Of a stretch of 46,900 nucleotides of DNA, positions 35,972 through 44,852 are shown one piece after another; position 1 is the first letter of the stretch; each line of letters begins with the position of its first letter. The notes beneath the pieces are model-generated. The model had not been told where the DNA came from. It did not search any database and saw only the letters and a program-made list of their open reading frames with translations. This DNA comes from Ferruginibacter sp. (GTDB lineage Bacteria > Bacteroidota > Bacteroidia > Chitinophagales > Chitinophagaceae), in contig NZ_JACMOO010000131.1 in NCBI RefSeq assembly GCF_014377975.1, positions 1 through 46,900 of the forward strand. The letters are read 5' to 3'. A program made the translations under genes and the position numbers.

Positions 35972-37597
35972 CTATAATTTATACCGGATACCTGCAGCAA
36001 GACTGATGGTATTGGGATAATTTTTAACACGGGCATCCCGGGTACTGGAATTAAGTGCAAAATTATAAGAGGGTATAAAGCTTATCGCAATACTGCGTGT
36101 AAATGTATAAGATAAACCAAGGCCAATATTGCCACTGAAATAACTGGGTTTTAACCCATTTATTTTATTGCTTATACTCATTTCTTTATTTGCAGCATTG
36201 CCAATTTGTGTTTCAATTTTTCCTTTGGTTAACATATTTATTGCTGTTCCTGCGGTGGCAAACAAATCAATTTTATTTAAATAATAATGATATTTTACTG
36301 CCAGTGGAACCGATATATAATGCAGGGTATTGGTTGATTCAAACGCCTGCAGGCTATCACCCACAACTGGATTGGCTACTGTTTTGGAAGATAAATAAGT
36401 ATAGCCGGAAGAACAGTTGAAACGGTATTTAACTTGCCCGTTATCGTCTGTATCCGCATAAATGGTTTTTGGATTAATGTGTATGATTTTTGAAATAAAT
36501 GCTAAACCCGTTTGCAGGCTCCAGTGTTTATTTAAATTGTAATCCAGCAATACGCCAACACTATACGAATTCTGGCGCTGCTCTCCCTTCCTGATTCTTT
36601 CTTTATCGTCATGATCACCTGGTGGCGCCCCTGCTCCACCTTGTAATCTTTCATGCGGTTCGTCTGTTAAAAAATTGGATGAAATATTAGGAGCAAAAAA
36701 TATAGTTGCGGCTAAAGAACCCGCATTTTTTACAGCCTTTTTTCTGTGATAATTATGAGACAATGTAAGATCACCTGGAAGATTTTCAGGTATGATTGCT
36801 TTTCGGCCGGTTGTGTTATTCAACTCAGCTGCCTTTAGTAACTGCGGATAGATTGCGGTTAATGGTGTAAGCGTTGGATTCTTTATGCTATTTTCTTTCC
36901 CGGCAAATAGATTGGCTGCATTTTTATTTTGCTTTTCAGTAAAGGCAGTAACGGTATTTTTATTTTTATTTTTATTTTCAGCAACAGAAGCAGCTACATT
37001 TTCAATGCCGGCCTCTTCATTGCTGCCATTTATACCGCTGGATTTTTGTTTCCTTTTATTGATTAATAGGGTGTGTCTGTTAGCAACCGTATCTGTAATT
37101 TCATTTCCTTTTTTTTCAGCAATGAAAAAATCGGATGAGTTTTTACTTTGTGTAATACCTGTGGCAGTAACGGAAGCATGGCTATTTTTAGCTGGTGCAG
37201 TATTTATTGTTTTGACAGAATCTTTATTAAAGGATTTAGCAGTTGTTATTGTTTCAGCTATGCCTGTTTTATTTTCTTTATTCAAGAGCTTTTGTACTGA
37301 TGAAGCACTGTTGTTATGCTGAATATTTTCTTTATTATTTATAACAGTACTAGCGGCAGGTGATTGATTATTTATTTTTGTCCAGTGGTTTAAAGTATAT
37401 GCTCCAAAGCCCAGCAAAAGCGCCAGGAGCGCAACAGCAATTCTTTTTAACTTCACATATTTCCTGTTGATATCAACTACCTTATTTTTATCCAGATGCT
37501 GATCAATAGCCTCCCAAACACTTTCCGGAGGGTGCTCCGTGTGATCATCTAAAGCAGCTTTAAATAACTTATCTATGTTGTGTAAATTTTTTTTCAT
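35972..37597 (-). CDS. inner-membrane-helix plus outer-membrane-barrel protein paired with ECF sigma
   Basis: 541 aa. An N-terminal cytoplasmic-type segment (residues 1-50, with LDDHTEHPPESVWEAIDQHL) precedes a single transmembrane helix at about 53-69. Next is a long, Asn/Lys-rich low-complexity stretch (about 75-290). Last is a PorT-like outer-membrane barrel (about 295-541, ending TISLAAGIRYKL). There is no signal peptide in the usual sense. Its ATG overlaps the stop of an ECF sigma factor gene by 4 bases, so the two are translationally coupled. The N-terminus is where an anti-sigma element would be. The arrangement suggests one polypeptide spanning both membranes and reporting envelope state to the sigma factor; this is inference. 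Confidence 0.85.
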   Translation of the reverse strand: MKKNLHNIDKLFKAALDDHTEHPPESVWEAIDQHLDKNKVVDINRKYVKLKRIAVALLALLLGFGAYTLNHWTKINNQSPAASTVINNKENIQHNNSASSVQKLLNKENKTGIAETITTAKSFNKDSVKTINTAPAKNSHASVTATGITQSKNSSDFFIAEKKGNEITDTVANRHTLLINKRKQKSSGINGSNEEAGIENVAASVAENKNKNKNTVTAFTEKQNKNAANLFAGKENSIKNPTLTPLTAIYPQLLKAAELNNTTGRKAIIPENLPGDLTLSHNYHRKKAVKNAGSLAATIFFAPNISSNFLTDEPHERLQGGAGAPPGDHDDKERIRKGEQRQNSYSVGVLLDYNLNKHWSLQTGLAFISKIIHINPKTIYADTDDNGQVKYRFNCSSGYTYLSSKTVANPVVGDSLQAFESTNTLHYISVPLAVKYHYYLNKIDLFATAGTAINMLTKGKIETQIGNAANKEMSISNKINGLKPSYFSGNIGLGLSYTFTRSIAISFIPSYNFALNSSTRDARVKNYPNTISLAAGIRYKL

Positions 37598-38154
37598 AAA
37601 TAATTAATATTTTTTTTTGCTACCTGTAAACTGTGGGTGACTGATTTTTGTAAAAGAGCCCTTGCATCGTACAAATTAGATTTAGAAGTGCCTTCAGAAA
37701 TTCCCAGATGCTCTGCAATTTCACGGTGCTTCATTCCCTCAAAAACATATAGGTTAAATACAAGGCGGTATCCTGGTGGTAATTGCTGCACCATGTTTAC
37801 CAATTCCTTTGTTCCTATCTGTGCCATTATATTTTCGGTTTCGGCAATCTTATACTGATTGGTTTCTATATCAACCACTGCGTGCAGGCGTGCATTGTTG
37901 CGGTATTTTTGCAAAGCACAATTCACTATTATTTTTCTTATCCATCCTTCAAAAGAACCTTCAAAATTAAACTGGTGCAAATGAGTAAACACTTTCATAA
38001 ATCCTTCCTGCAAAATTTCTTCAGCTTCTTCTTTATTTTTTGAGTAGCGGAGACACACAGCAAACATCCCGGGCGCAAATAACTGATACAGCCTGTTCTG
38101 ATGATGACGGTTTTGTTTAATACAACCCTGTATCAATTGTTTGGTTTCGGTCAC
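37594..38154 (-). CDS. ECF-type RNA polymerase sigma factor
   Basis: 186 aa. Region 2 is LYQLFAPGMFAVCLRYSKNKEEAEEILQ (with the -7/-10-binding helix after it, FMKVFTHLHQF). Region 4 is LPPGYRLVFNLYVFEG then HREIAEHLGISEGTSKSNLY, a clear helix-turn-helix. It directs RNA polymerase to a small regulon, probably including its own operon. It overlaps by 4 bases the downstream membrane/barrel protein, the probable regulator of its activity. Confidence 0.93.
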   Translation of the reverse strand: MTETKQLIQGCIKQNRHHQNRLYQLFAPGMFAVCLRYSKNKEEAEEILQEGFMKVFTHLHQFNFEGSFEGWIRKIIVNCALQKYRNNARLHAVVDIETNQYKIAETENIMAQIGTKELVNMVQQLPPGYRLVFNLYVFEGMKHREIAEHLGISEGTSKSNLYDARALLQKSVTHSLQVAKKNINYL

Positions 38155-38467
38155 TAATAATTAATTGTTTACCATACAGATGCTGCTGCGTAAATAATAG
38201 TTGGCTTTGTAAAAATAAATTAAAATAGTACAACCTGTTTTTACAATAAGTAATCTTTAAACGTAACCTTTAAAATAAAAATTAACTTCTTTTTGTTAAA
38301 GAATATCCATTACGTTTAAAAGAAGATTAGCGAAAAGCAATTTGGAAGCCTGCGGACTAAATTTAATTGCCATAGCTGTTGACCCCGGAAGATTGGTTAA
38401 CGGAAAGCTAATGGCAGCAAACAACCGGTTATTATGATTAGATTTATCTTTTTTAAATAAAGCAGTT
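38155..38467. other. divergent intergenic region
   Basis: About 310 bases between the sigma factor (minus) and the DUF4337 gene (plus). It is AT-rich. I see no clear promoter match on either side and no gene. Confidence 0.35.
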
Positions 38468-38986
38468 ATGGAAGAAATTGAAATACCCACTGAACATCTT
38501 CATGAAGCCATTAAGGAAAAAACAGAAGAGCATGCGGGAAAGGAAGGAGGCAAATCAACCCTTTATATTGCCGTTTCTACTGCGCTGATGGCGGTACTTG
38601 CTGCCATTGCTGGTTTACTTGCAGGCCATCATTCCAATGAGGCTTTGATAGAGCAGGTAAAGGCGTCTGATCAATGGGCTTGGTACCAGGCAAAATCAAT
38701 CAAAGCTGCTATCAGCGCATTAAACCCGGTAAAAAAAGAAAATGCACCCACACCCGAACAGGTAAAAAAAGATGGAGAAGCCATTATGGATAAAGCAAAA
38801 GAAGCGGAGAAAAATTCTGAATTTCACCTCAACAAACATAAAACACTTGCAGCGGCTGTAACCCTTTTTCAGGTCGCGATTGCAGTATCCGCCATTTCTA
38901 TCCTCACAAAAAAAACTTTGCTTTGGTACACAGGCGTTGTTATCGCCCTGGCAGGTTTTGGTTTTTTAATTGCCGGAATTTTATAG
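38468..38986 (+). CDS. DUF4337 membrane protein
   Basis: 172 aa. An acidic N-terminal helix (EIPTEHLHEAIKEKTEEHAG) is followed by a hydrophobic segment (ALMAVLAAIAGLLAGHHSN). A charged coiled-coil-like region with WAWYQAKSIKAA comes next, then two more membrane helices at the C-terminus. This is the DUF4337 layout. Function unknown; inner membrane. Confidence 0.85.
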   Translation: MEEIEIPTEHLHEAIKEKTEEHAGKEGGKSTLYIAVSTALMAVLAAIAGLLAGHHSNEALIEQVKASDQWAWYQAKSIKAAISALNPVKKENAPTPEQVKKDGEAIMDKAKEAEKNSEFHLNKHKTLAAAVTLFQVAIAVSAISILTKKTLLWYTGVVIALAGFGFLIAGIL

Positions 38987-39114
38987 GCTACCAGTGGCTT
39001 AAAGAATATTCAACCCTTACAATAAACGATTTTTTCGGCTCACCACACAGGAGCGCTTTTTAAATGTTCGTTATTGAAAAAAATATGAAAACCTTCGTTA
39101 ATTTCCAACTTAAA

Positions 39115-39444
39115 TTATAGGATGGATGTAGGTTTAAAGTCCTCGTTGGCATACATGGTTTTATTAAACAAATAATATTTACCATCTTTATTATTGCGCC
39201 AGTAGCGATGGCCCTGCAGATCATAATAATATCGGCCATCCACTGTTTTTTTTGCACTTAAATCATTTACTGTAATTACTTTGGGTAAAGATTCTTTAGG
39301 TTTTCTTTTGATGAATGCTTTTTTTGCTGCAATGGTATCATTGTTTATAACAGTATCCGCCGTTGTTACCGGATGAATTTTTTTACTACAGCTTACTAAT
39401 CCGTAAACTGCGAAAAAAATAAGGCAGAGGTATTTTATTTTCAT
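39115..39444 (-). CDS. small lipoprotein of unknown function
   Basis: 109 aa. The signal peptide carries a lipobox LVSC (Cys19). The mature part is basic and ends in an aromatic run, RYYYDLQGHRYWRNNKDGKYYLFN, which resembles a small repeat module (YYxDxxGxRYWRxxxGxYY). I do not recognise the family. It stands alone on the minus strand. Confidence 0.7.
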   Translation of the reverse strand: MKIKYLCLIFFAVYGLVSCSKKIHPVTTADTVINNDTIAAKKAFIKRKPKESLPKVITVNDLSAKKTVDGRYYYDLQGHRYWRNNKDGKYYLFNKTMYANEDFKPTSIL

Positions 39445-39550
39445 TGGCTTTTTAATTCATCTCTTCAACAATTCTACCAAAAAATGTTAAAAATTTTTCG
39501 CTGGTCTGTTGGCCATGCTGCACATGTATTTTGTAAAAAAGAATAAAACC

Positions 39551-39587
39551 AAAAAAAACCGTTTCATTTACAAAACGGCTTTTTTAC
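39551..39587 (-). terminator. intrinsic terminator of the DUF6799 gene
   Basis: The arms CCGTTT and AAACGG pair across about 8 bases. On the minus strand the stem is followed by eight T residues, just past the stop at 39602. T residues also follow on the plus strand, so it could work both ways. Confidence 0.8.
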
Positions 39588-39601
39588 ATTCAATCAATAA
39601 T

Positions 39602-39952
39602 TTACTTCTGCGGAGGTGTTGTGGAACTTTTATCTGTTTTCAACATCTTTCCATCCATATCAATTTTCTCGCCTTCCATTAATTTCATGGCAGTTCCATC
39701 GGACGCTTTTACTGAGCCATCACTCTTAACAATCGTTCCATTGGTTAAAGTTAAATCACCATACAGTGCAGTTACTGCGCCGCCCTTCATTACCATTACT
39801 TTACCATCTTTCATCATTACACAATCTTTCATCTGATGAGATAGGGCTCTGCCAGATGCAGCCTTAGTTGTACTTGTGGCCGAACTATCCTGTGCTACAG
39901 CAACAGTGGTGCATGCACCAACTATTGCAAATACCATCATTAATTTTTTCAT
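39602..39952 (-). CDS. DUF6799 secreted protein
   Basis: 116 aa with a signal peptide ending VAVAQ. Two related units follow: KDCVMMKDGKVMVMKGGAVT and the later DGTAMKLMEGEKIDMDGKM, joined by LTLTNGTIVKSDGSVKASDG. Met-rich residues (CVMMKDGKVMVMK) and the repeated layout match DUF6799, a Bacteroidota family of unknown role. The Met/Cys content could reflect metal, particularly copper, binding; this is a guess. Confidence 0.8.
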   Translation of the reverse strand: MKKLMMVFAIVGACTTVAVAQDSSATSTTKAASGRALSHQMKDCVMMKDGKVMVMKGGAVTALYGDLTLTNGTIVKSDGSVKASDGTAMKLMEGEKIDMDGKMLKTDKSSTTPPQK

Positions 39953-40434
39953 GTTTTTTGTTTTTAGTTATTGAAACAATTTCTTTGCTTTAAACCAATA
40001 CCTTGCCAAAAAATAAAAATGTGCGAAAGTAAAATTCTTCCCTTTCGCAGAATCGTATTTTTATGTAGAAACTTTTTCCCAAAATTCTATATCAATTATA
40101 AATGAACTTTTACTTAAAAATAGCTTGAATAAATTATAGCTAATAATAAGGCTCCTATTGTATTTTACGTTAAAAAGAAAAAATTTTAAATATAAATTGT
40201 TAACCCCGCAGCATTTTTATAAAAATAAATTTTAAAGTATTTTTTAAATTAATGGGTAGAAACTGGTGTATAAAACTAAAATAAATATTAGTGCAGCAAA
40301 GAATTCCGTTGGTGTAACTGCCGGAGACAAAGAACAATATTTTGTAGAAAAAAAAATTTAAAGAATCAATATTTTAAAAAAAGAACACAGTAAATTATAC
40401 GGGTTTTCAATCGTAAATATCTCTAATAAAAGTG
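39953..40434. other. about 480-bp very AT-rich intergenic region
   Basis: Long A/T tracts, no ORF, no hairpin that stands out. Confidence 0.4.
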
Positions 40435-41028
40435 CTATACTATATCTTCTATTAAACCCCACGTATTCCTGAGTGCAGATAATTTTTCGTCCTGAAGTTT
40501 TGCTATATCATATTGCCCGGCATTATTTTTCTGGCGAAAGGCCTCGTATAATGACACCGCACAGGCTACGGAAATATTAAGCGATTTAATGATTCCTACC
40601 TGTGGAATGATAAAATTACCATCTGCCATTGCAATAATTTCTTCGCTTACCCCGCTATGTTCATTACCAAAAACCAACGCAACCGGTTCTGTTAAATTCA
40701 ACTCATGTAAACTAACTGCATCTGAACTTAAATGTGTGGTATATATTTTTTTATAGTTTTTACGCAATGCGGCAAAACACTCACCGGCATCCGTAAACTG
40801 ATGAATGGTTAACCACCTGGCAGCACTGGAAGAACTTTTTTCACTCCATTTTCTATGTGGGGGAATTTTATTATTCAGAATGTAAATATCCTGGATACCT
40901 ACCGCATCACAGGTACGCATAACCGCAGATATATTGTGCGGATCAAATACGTTTTCCAGCACTACCGTTAAATCGGGTTGCCTTTTGTTTAACACATCAT
41001 TAAGTCTTTCAAAACGTTCCGGAGTCAT
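40435..41028 (-). CDS. TrmH/SpoU-type tRNA 2'-O-methyltransferase
   Basis: 197 aa SPOUT-class enzyme. Motif 1 is FDPHNISAVMRTCDAVGI, motif 2 is VALVFGNEHSGVSEE, and motif 3 is IPQVGIIKSLNISVACAVSLYE. These form the AdoMet-binding trefoil knot with the catalytic Arg and Asn. The opening ERFERLNDVLNKRQPDLTVV is the TrmH (tRNA Gm18) type, so methylation of G18 in tRNA is the best call. Cytoplasmic and monocistronic. Confidence 0.9.
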   Translation of the reverse strand: MTPERFERLNDVLNKRQPDLTVVLENVFDPHNISAVMRTCDAVGIQDIYILNNKIPPHRKWSEKSSSSAARWLTIHQFTDAGECFAALRKNYKKIYTTHLSSDAVSLHELNLTEPVALVFGNEHSGVSEEIIAMADGNFIIPQVGIIKSLNISVACAVSLYEAFRQKNNAGQYDIAKLQDEKLSALRNTWGLIEDIV

Positions 41029-41163
41029 AGTAACTATAAATAAATTAAACGTCTAAAATAAGCATTCTAACCATAAGAAAAAGCGATTCGTTTATATAAA
41101 ATAATTACTGAAGTAAACAAATCATTCTTTACTTTTAAAAACATTTTATATCAATAACAAAGC

Positions 41164-41784
41164 ATGAGAACATCATTAAAGAAGGATGAAGAAATATTAC
41201 TTATAATCCGCCAGCACTGGATAAAATTAGTACTGCCAATTTTTGTTTGGTTACTGGTTTCAGTACTCTCCATCTGGCTGCTACAAACTACAGGTCTTAT
41301 TGTTACCCTCATTGCAGCGTTGTATCCCATGTATGAATACCTTAACTGGAAAAATAATTTATGGTGCGTTACCAACATAAGAGTGGTGGATGAAAGTGGT
41401 TTTTTTAGCAGGTATTCAAAAGAAAGTCCGCTGGATAAAATAAACAATGTTGAGTATGATCAAAGTATTTGGGGAAGGTTAATGGGCTACGGCAATGTTG
41501 AAATTCAGACAGCTGCGGAACTGGGTGAAACTACCTACGAACTGATTCATCAACCCAAACTTTTAAAAGATACCATTACCCATGCGCAGGAAGAATATAA
41601 AAAATCGGGTATCATGAGTCAGGCAGCACATCTTGCCAGGGCAATCGCTGATACATCTGCTGCAATGGCTCCTTCACAACAATTGATTGCAGATGAATTG
41701 GCAAAATTATTTGAGCTGTTACAAAAAGGAGGCATAACACAAGAAGAATATGTGCAACTAAAAAACAGGCTTTTAAAAATATAA
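41164..41784 (+). CDS. PH (YdbS-like) membrane protein with SHOCT tail
   Basis: 206 aa. Two N-terminal transmembrane helices (IKLVLPIFVWLLVSVLSIWL and the next hydrophobic run) are followed by a bacterial PH domain with CVTNIRVVDESGFFSRYSKE and IWGRLMGYGNVEIQT. A SHOCT-type C-terminus follows: ELAKLFELLQKGGITQEEYV. SHOCT tails are short oligomerisation or targeting motifs. The protein is probably in the inner membrane facing the cytoplasm; its partner is unknown. Confidence 0.85.
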   Translation: MRTSLKKDEEILLIIRQHWIKLVLPIFVWLLVSVLSIWLLQTTGLIVTLIAALYPMYEYLNWKNNLWCVTNIRVVDESGFFSRYSKESPLDKINNVEYDQSIWGRLMGYGNVEIQTAAELGETTYELIHQPKLLKDTITHAQEEYKKSGIMSQAAHLARAIADTSAAMAPSQQLIADELAKLFELLQKGGITQEEYVQLKNRLLKI

Positions 41785-41828
41785 TTTATAGAATTATTAA
41801 TAACACATATTACATTGAGTAAAGCTGT

Positions 41829-43061
41829 TTACTGAACTAAAATAGTTTTTATCAGTGAGGTTTTGTCAGCACTTTTAAGCTCCAGCTGATAAATACCCTT
41901 CGGCATATCGCTGCCGGTATTCAGCGTTTGTGACACGCTGTTGCTGTTTACAGATACTTTACCATTGTACACTACCTGCCCGGCAATATTTATCATATTA
42001 ACCTGGTAAACACCCGTTGCCTGGTTTTGTATTTGCAGATGAATGTTATTGCCAATTATCGGATTTGGATACACCGTAAAGACGGATCCATTTTGCAACA
42101 TATTTACTTTCATAACAGCTGTATATTTTATACTGCCATCAATACTTATACCTTTAATCCGGTAAAAAACATTTCCGTTATCTGAACTTGCGTCAAGCCA
42201 ATAATAGTTAGCAGTACCATTCGTTTTTCCGGCAATAAGTGTAGTATTGGCAAGCAAAAAATCTTTTCCGTTCACCGATTTTTCCACCTCATATTTTGCC
42301 ATGTTTATTTCATTTTCAACACTCCATTTAACCGAAACTTTCTCTCCCTGTCTGGCGGCTTTTACTTCAGTAAATGTTACCGGTAAGGGTGAAAAAGAAA
42401 CGGCCGGTTTAAAAATAATTTTAAACCGGTTTATTGCAGCAGAAGCCGGATCTGCATTTACAGCAAAATTTATTTTGGTAGTAACAGCAAGGTCTAAAGA
42501 GCTACTTGTATTAAGATAGCTATCAACAAAATAAGCTTGTAACCCGATATTGGTAGCCAGGTTGGCCACCAGCTCAATCTGGTAGTTACGTTGGGTGGTT
42601 TTCCAAAGTTTTACAAACAAAGTATCGTTGGCTTTTATGATCGGTCTTCTCTCAACCGAAAGCGTTTTGCCATACCGGAGCAACCCTATATTTTCCAGGA
42701 TATTGGTAAACTTAATCGCGTCTTCCAGCGTAACACTATCATGGTATAAATTATTATATTCTGTATAAACCCCGTCAGCCAAAACAAGTGAATTATCCGG
42801 TTGCAAAAGATAGAGATTTGTTCTTATAGATTCAGTAGTACCCACTGGTGCAAGGGATTTTGAGGAATGGAGGAGCCTCACTGCATTGTTTAACGCAGTG
42901 TTGCTTGCAGGCACTGAAAAGTTCGCTGGTTTGCCGGCTAATGAAACCAACGGAATTAATATTATTAAGAAGATAAAACGATGAGAAATAATTTTTGAAA
43001 TACTAAAACGGGTTAAATTAATAGAATAATTCCCAGGCAGGATTAAGGTTGCGTTTTTCAT
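41829..43061 (-). CDS. T9SS-sorted protein, short paralogue of the 4-6 kb gene
   Basis: 410 aa from the ATG at 43061 (a frame opens 19 codons upstream). Hydrophobic export segment at about residues 28-42. Domains match the 4190-5734 protein in order: SIRTNLYLLQPDNSLVLADG, then VERRPIIKANDTLFVKLWKT, then VKWSVENEINMAKYEVEKSV, then the T9SS sorting tail FTVYPNPIIGNNIHLQIQNQ ending KTILVQ. It lacks the beta-solenoid N-terminal domain of the other protein, so the shared modules begin about 65 residues after the export segment. The export segment is preceded by an unusually long basic N-terminus. It is a cell-surface or secreted protein of unknown activity. Confidence 0.85.
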   Translation of the reverse strand: MKNATLILPGNYSINLTRFSISKIISHRFIFLIILIPLVSLAGKPANFSVPASNTALNNAVRLLHSSKSLAPVGTTESIRTNLYLLQPDNSLVLADGVYTEYNNLYHDSVTLEDAIKFTNILENIGLLRYGKTLSVERRPIIKANDTLFVKLWKTTQRNYQIELVANLATNIGLQAYFVDSYLNTSSSLDLAVTTKINFAVNADPASAAINRFKIIFKPAVSFSPLPVTFTEVKAARQGEKVSVKWSVENEINMAKYEVEKSVNGKDFLLANTTLIAGKTNGTANYYWLDASSDNGNVFYRIKGISIDGSIKYTAVMKVNMLQNGSVFTVYPNPIIGNNIHLQIQNQATGVYQVNMINIAGQVVYNGKVSVNSNSVSQTLNTGSDMPKGIYQLELKSADKTSLIKTILVQ

Positions 43062-43325
43062 AAAATTGGATATTTGGATATAGCTTTTACTAATAAAATG
43101 TAAAATATTCGATGGCATCTACATAATATTAATCAATGGTATATAACGCTACTTTGTAATTGTTATTGTACTATAAACCAAGATATTAAAATTTATTATT
43201 TAGCCGGGACGGTTTGAAGTTATGCTGAAACAGACTTAATTTAAAAAGCAGACAGATGCAGATTTAATTTGCAGAATGAAATTAAAAGAATTAAAATAAG
43301 AAGGTAAAAATGTATTTCTGAAAAT
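43062..43325. other. non-coding upstream region
   Basis: AT-rich upstream region of the T9SS gene; nothing recognised apart from the small plus-strand ORF that follows. Confidence 0.35.
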
Positions 43326-43457
43326 ATGAGTGCAATTAAAAAAAAGGAAGTTTGCCAATTAAACCTGCAATATAATGTTACAGGAAGTTTTGAAGGGTAT
43401 AGAAGCGGCAATACTATTTCTAAAGGAGGTATAGAGATGAAGATAACGAAACAATAA
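43326..43457 (+). CDS. candidate 43-aa small protein
   Basis: ATG at 43326 to TAA at 43455-43457. The peptide begins MSAIKKKEVCQLNLQYNVTG and ends KGGIEMKITKQ. Composition is protein-like and there is no low complexity. An AAAGGAGGT string at 43424-43432 also sits before an internal ATG (43438), but here it is read as coding for SKGG. No family recognised and no upstream promoter match. It could be chance. Confidence 0.35.
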   Translation: MSAIKKKEVCQLNLQYNVTGSFEGYRSGNTISKGGIEMKITKQ

Positions 43458-43474
43458 TAGCTTATTCATAAAAA

Positions 43475-43535
43475 ATCCCTTCATTGCCACCCTGAAAATG
43501 ATACTTCAGTTTCAGGGTGAAAATGGGGAAGGGAT
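43475..43535 (-). terminator. long two-part hairpin terminator of the 136-aa protein gene
   Basis: Outer arms ATCCCTTC (43475-43482) and GAAGGGAT (43528-43535) enclose inner arms CACCCTGAAA (43488-43497) and TTTCAGGGTG (43510-43519). On the minus strand a T-run follows the stem. It lies 27 bases past the stop. Confidence 0.8.
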
Positions 43536-43561
43536 AATAATTTACATCAACAAAACGACTC

Positions 43562-43972
43562 TTACAATTTCGTTATATCATGTTCTGCTACAACAGTTTT
43601 TTCAACTGTGCTGGTATTAATAACAAATGTTTTCACATACTGTGTTTTACCAAGAACCACTTTGAAATTCAATACCTGGTCTTCACCTCTTTTTTCAATT
43701 TTAAAAGTGCGGGGAGCAACGCCGGTTGAAAGTGAAGCAGAATAAAATTCTCCCTCATTTTTGTCTGAAATAATAAACAATGGTTTTGCAGAATTTTCAG
43801 ACTGAAGGGTTACTTCAAATAGAAGATACTTATCCTCATCTCCAAGATACTTTACTTTAAGTGGTTCGTGAGCATTTACTGTGTAAGATGCTTTGGAAGT
43901 TTGCGCATTCGTAATATTTGCAAATATTACGATGGTTGCAAAGGCAACTGCGATGTTTTTTAGCTTTGTCAT
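43562..43972 (-). CDS. secreted small protein of unknown function
   Basis: 136 aa. Signal peptide ends ITNAQ. The mature 113 aa are beta-rich (VKYLGDEDKYLLFEVTLQSE, FIISDKNEGEFYSASLS, QVLNFKVVLGKTQYVKTFVI), looking like one small beta-sandwich. I do not recognise the family. It is monocistronic with a strong terminator, which suggests good expression. Confidence 0.7.
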   Translation of the reverse strand: MTKLKNIAVAFATIVIFANITNAQTSKASYTVNAHEPLKVKYLGDEDKYLLFEVTLQSENSAKPLFIISDKNEGEFYSASLSTGVAPRTFKIEKRGEDQVLNFKVVLGKTQYVKTFVINTSTVEKTVVAEHDITKL

Positions 43973-44552
43973 ACTTGTACATTTTAATTGTTAAATAATT
44001 ATTATTTTGTTTATTAGATTAATAATAAAACAGGGTTAAAAATTTGTCATATAGTGACGTAAAATACAATCGTGAAACTTATTTTTTGATATGGCAGGCT
44101 ACATTTAAAACCCATGAAAGAGTTTTAGAATTATGTTGGAAAAATGATTTGTATCTTATTGCAAACATTCCAACACGAATTAAAAAGTACGGATCATTGC
44201 AATAATTGTTTGTTATTGATAGCGTGAAGATAGTTCGCAATTATATTGAAGCTACACTAATATAAAGCTGATTTATTTATTCTGAAATAGCCAACAAATT
44301 ACTAAAACCCTTACCAGTACAAGGTTTAAAAGAGTAAGCCTTATGATGCCCAACGAAAAATTAGTAATTAAAACAAATACGAATTCACCTATAAATTTTT
44401 ATTTGCAGCAGTAATTTTTTAAATAATATTAAAGATGTGGCAATCATGAATGCAGGAGGCAAGAATTTTAAAAGAAGTTCTGTTTAAGGTTTCAACACAT
44501 AAATTTACCGGGTTAGATAGGTGCTGAAAATTTAAAAGAATTTTTATAAAGA
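43973..44552. other. about 580-bp intergenic region
   Basis: AT-rich, no gene recognised. The right side runs into the MITE-like element at 44553-44690. Confidence 0.4.
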
Positions 44553-44690
44553 CTAAGAAGCTGTCTAAACAATTTTTTTGGAATATCGGAGAAGTGGCGG
44601 GCAGATACACCAGCCAAAAAGGTTCGCAGAGGTTGGTGTTCCCAACCAAAAGATGATAAATTAAAATTCTATTTATAGACAGCTTCTAAG
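44553..44690 (-). repeat. MITE-like element, copy 2 (138 bp)
   Basis: Terminal inverted repeats CTAAGAAGCTGTCTA and TAGACAGCTTCTAAG match at 14 of 15 positions. Read on the minus strand it begins CTTAGAAGCTGTCTATAAAT, then has a GGTTGGGAACACCAACC hairpin, the same order as copy 1 at 21404-21486. No ORF; probably a non-autonomous mobile element moved by a transposase encoded elsewhere. Confidence 0.75.
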
Positions 44691-44726
44691 AAAAATTATA
44701 AGGATAAAATATTATAAAGCCATCAA

Positions 44727-44755
44727 AAAAGCGTTCCCAAAATAGGAACGCTTTT
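44727..44755 (-). terminator. strong intrinsic terminator of the GH109-like gene
   Basis: AAAAGCGTTCC (44727-44737) pairs perfectly with GGAACGCTTTT (44745-44755) over a 7-nt loop; on the minus strand the stem runs into a T-rich tail. Confidence 0.85.
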
Positions 44756-44852
44756 CAATTATATAAGTTACAATGCATAAAAAGTATAGTACCAACCGTT
44801 ACCGGGTTCCTGAAATTACAAACCCCATAAAACAAAAAATGTTTACCTGCTG

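Noticed and set aside
36885-37322. 145-codon plus-strand ORF rich in Leu/Phe
   Set aside because: Antisense to the Asn/Lys-rich linker of the barrel protein; the hydrophobic composition is the mirror of that linker's codons.
38296-38490. 64-codon minus-strand ORF before DUF4337
   Set aside because: Overlaps the start of a better supported gene and has no recognisable pattern.
43424-43458. strong Shine-Dalgarno-like AAAGGAGGT before ATG 43438
   Set aside because: The ATG gives only six codons; Bacteroidota rarely use such sites, and the string is better read as part of the 43-aa frame.
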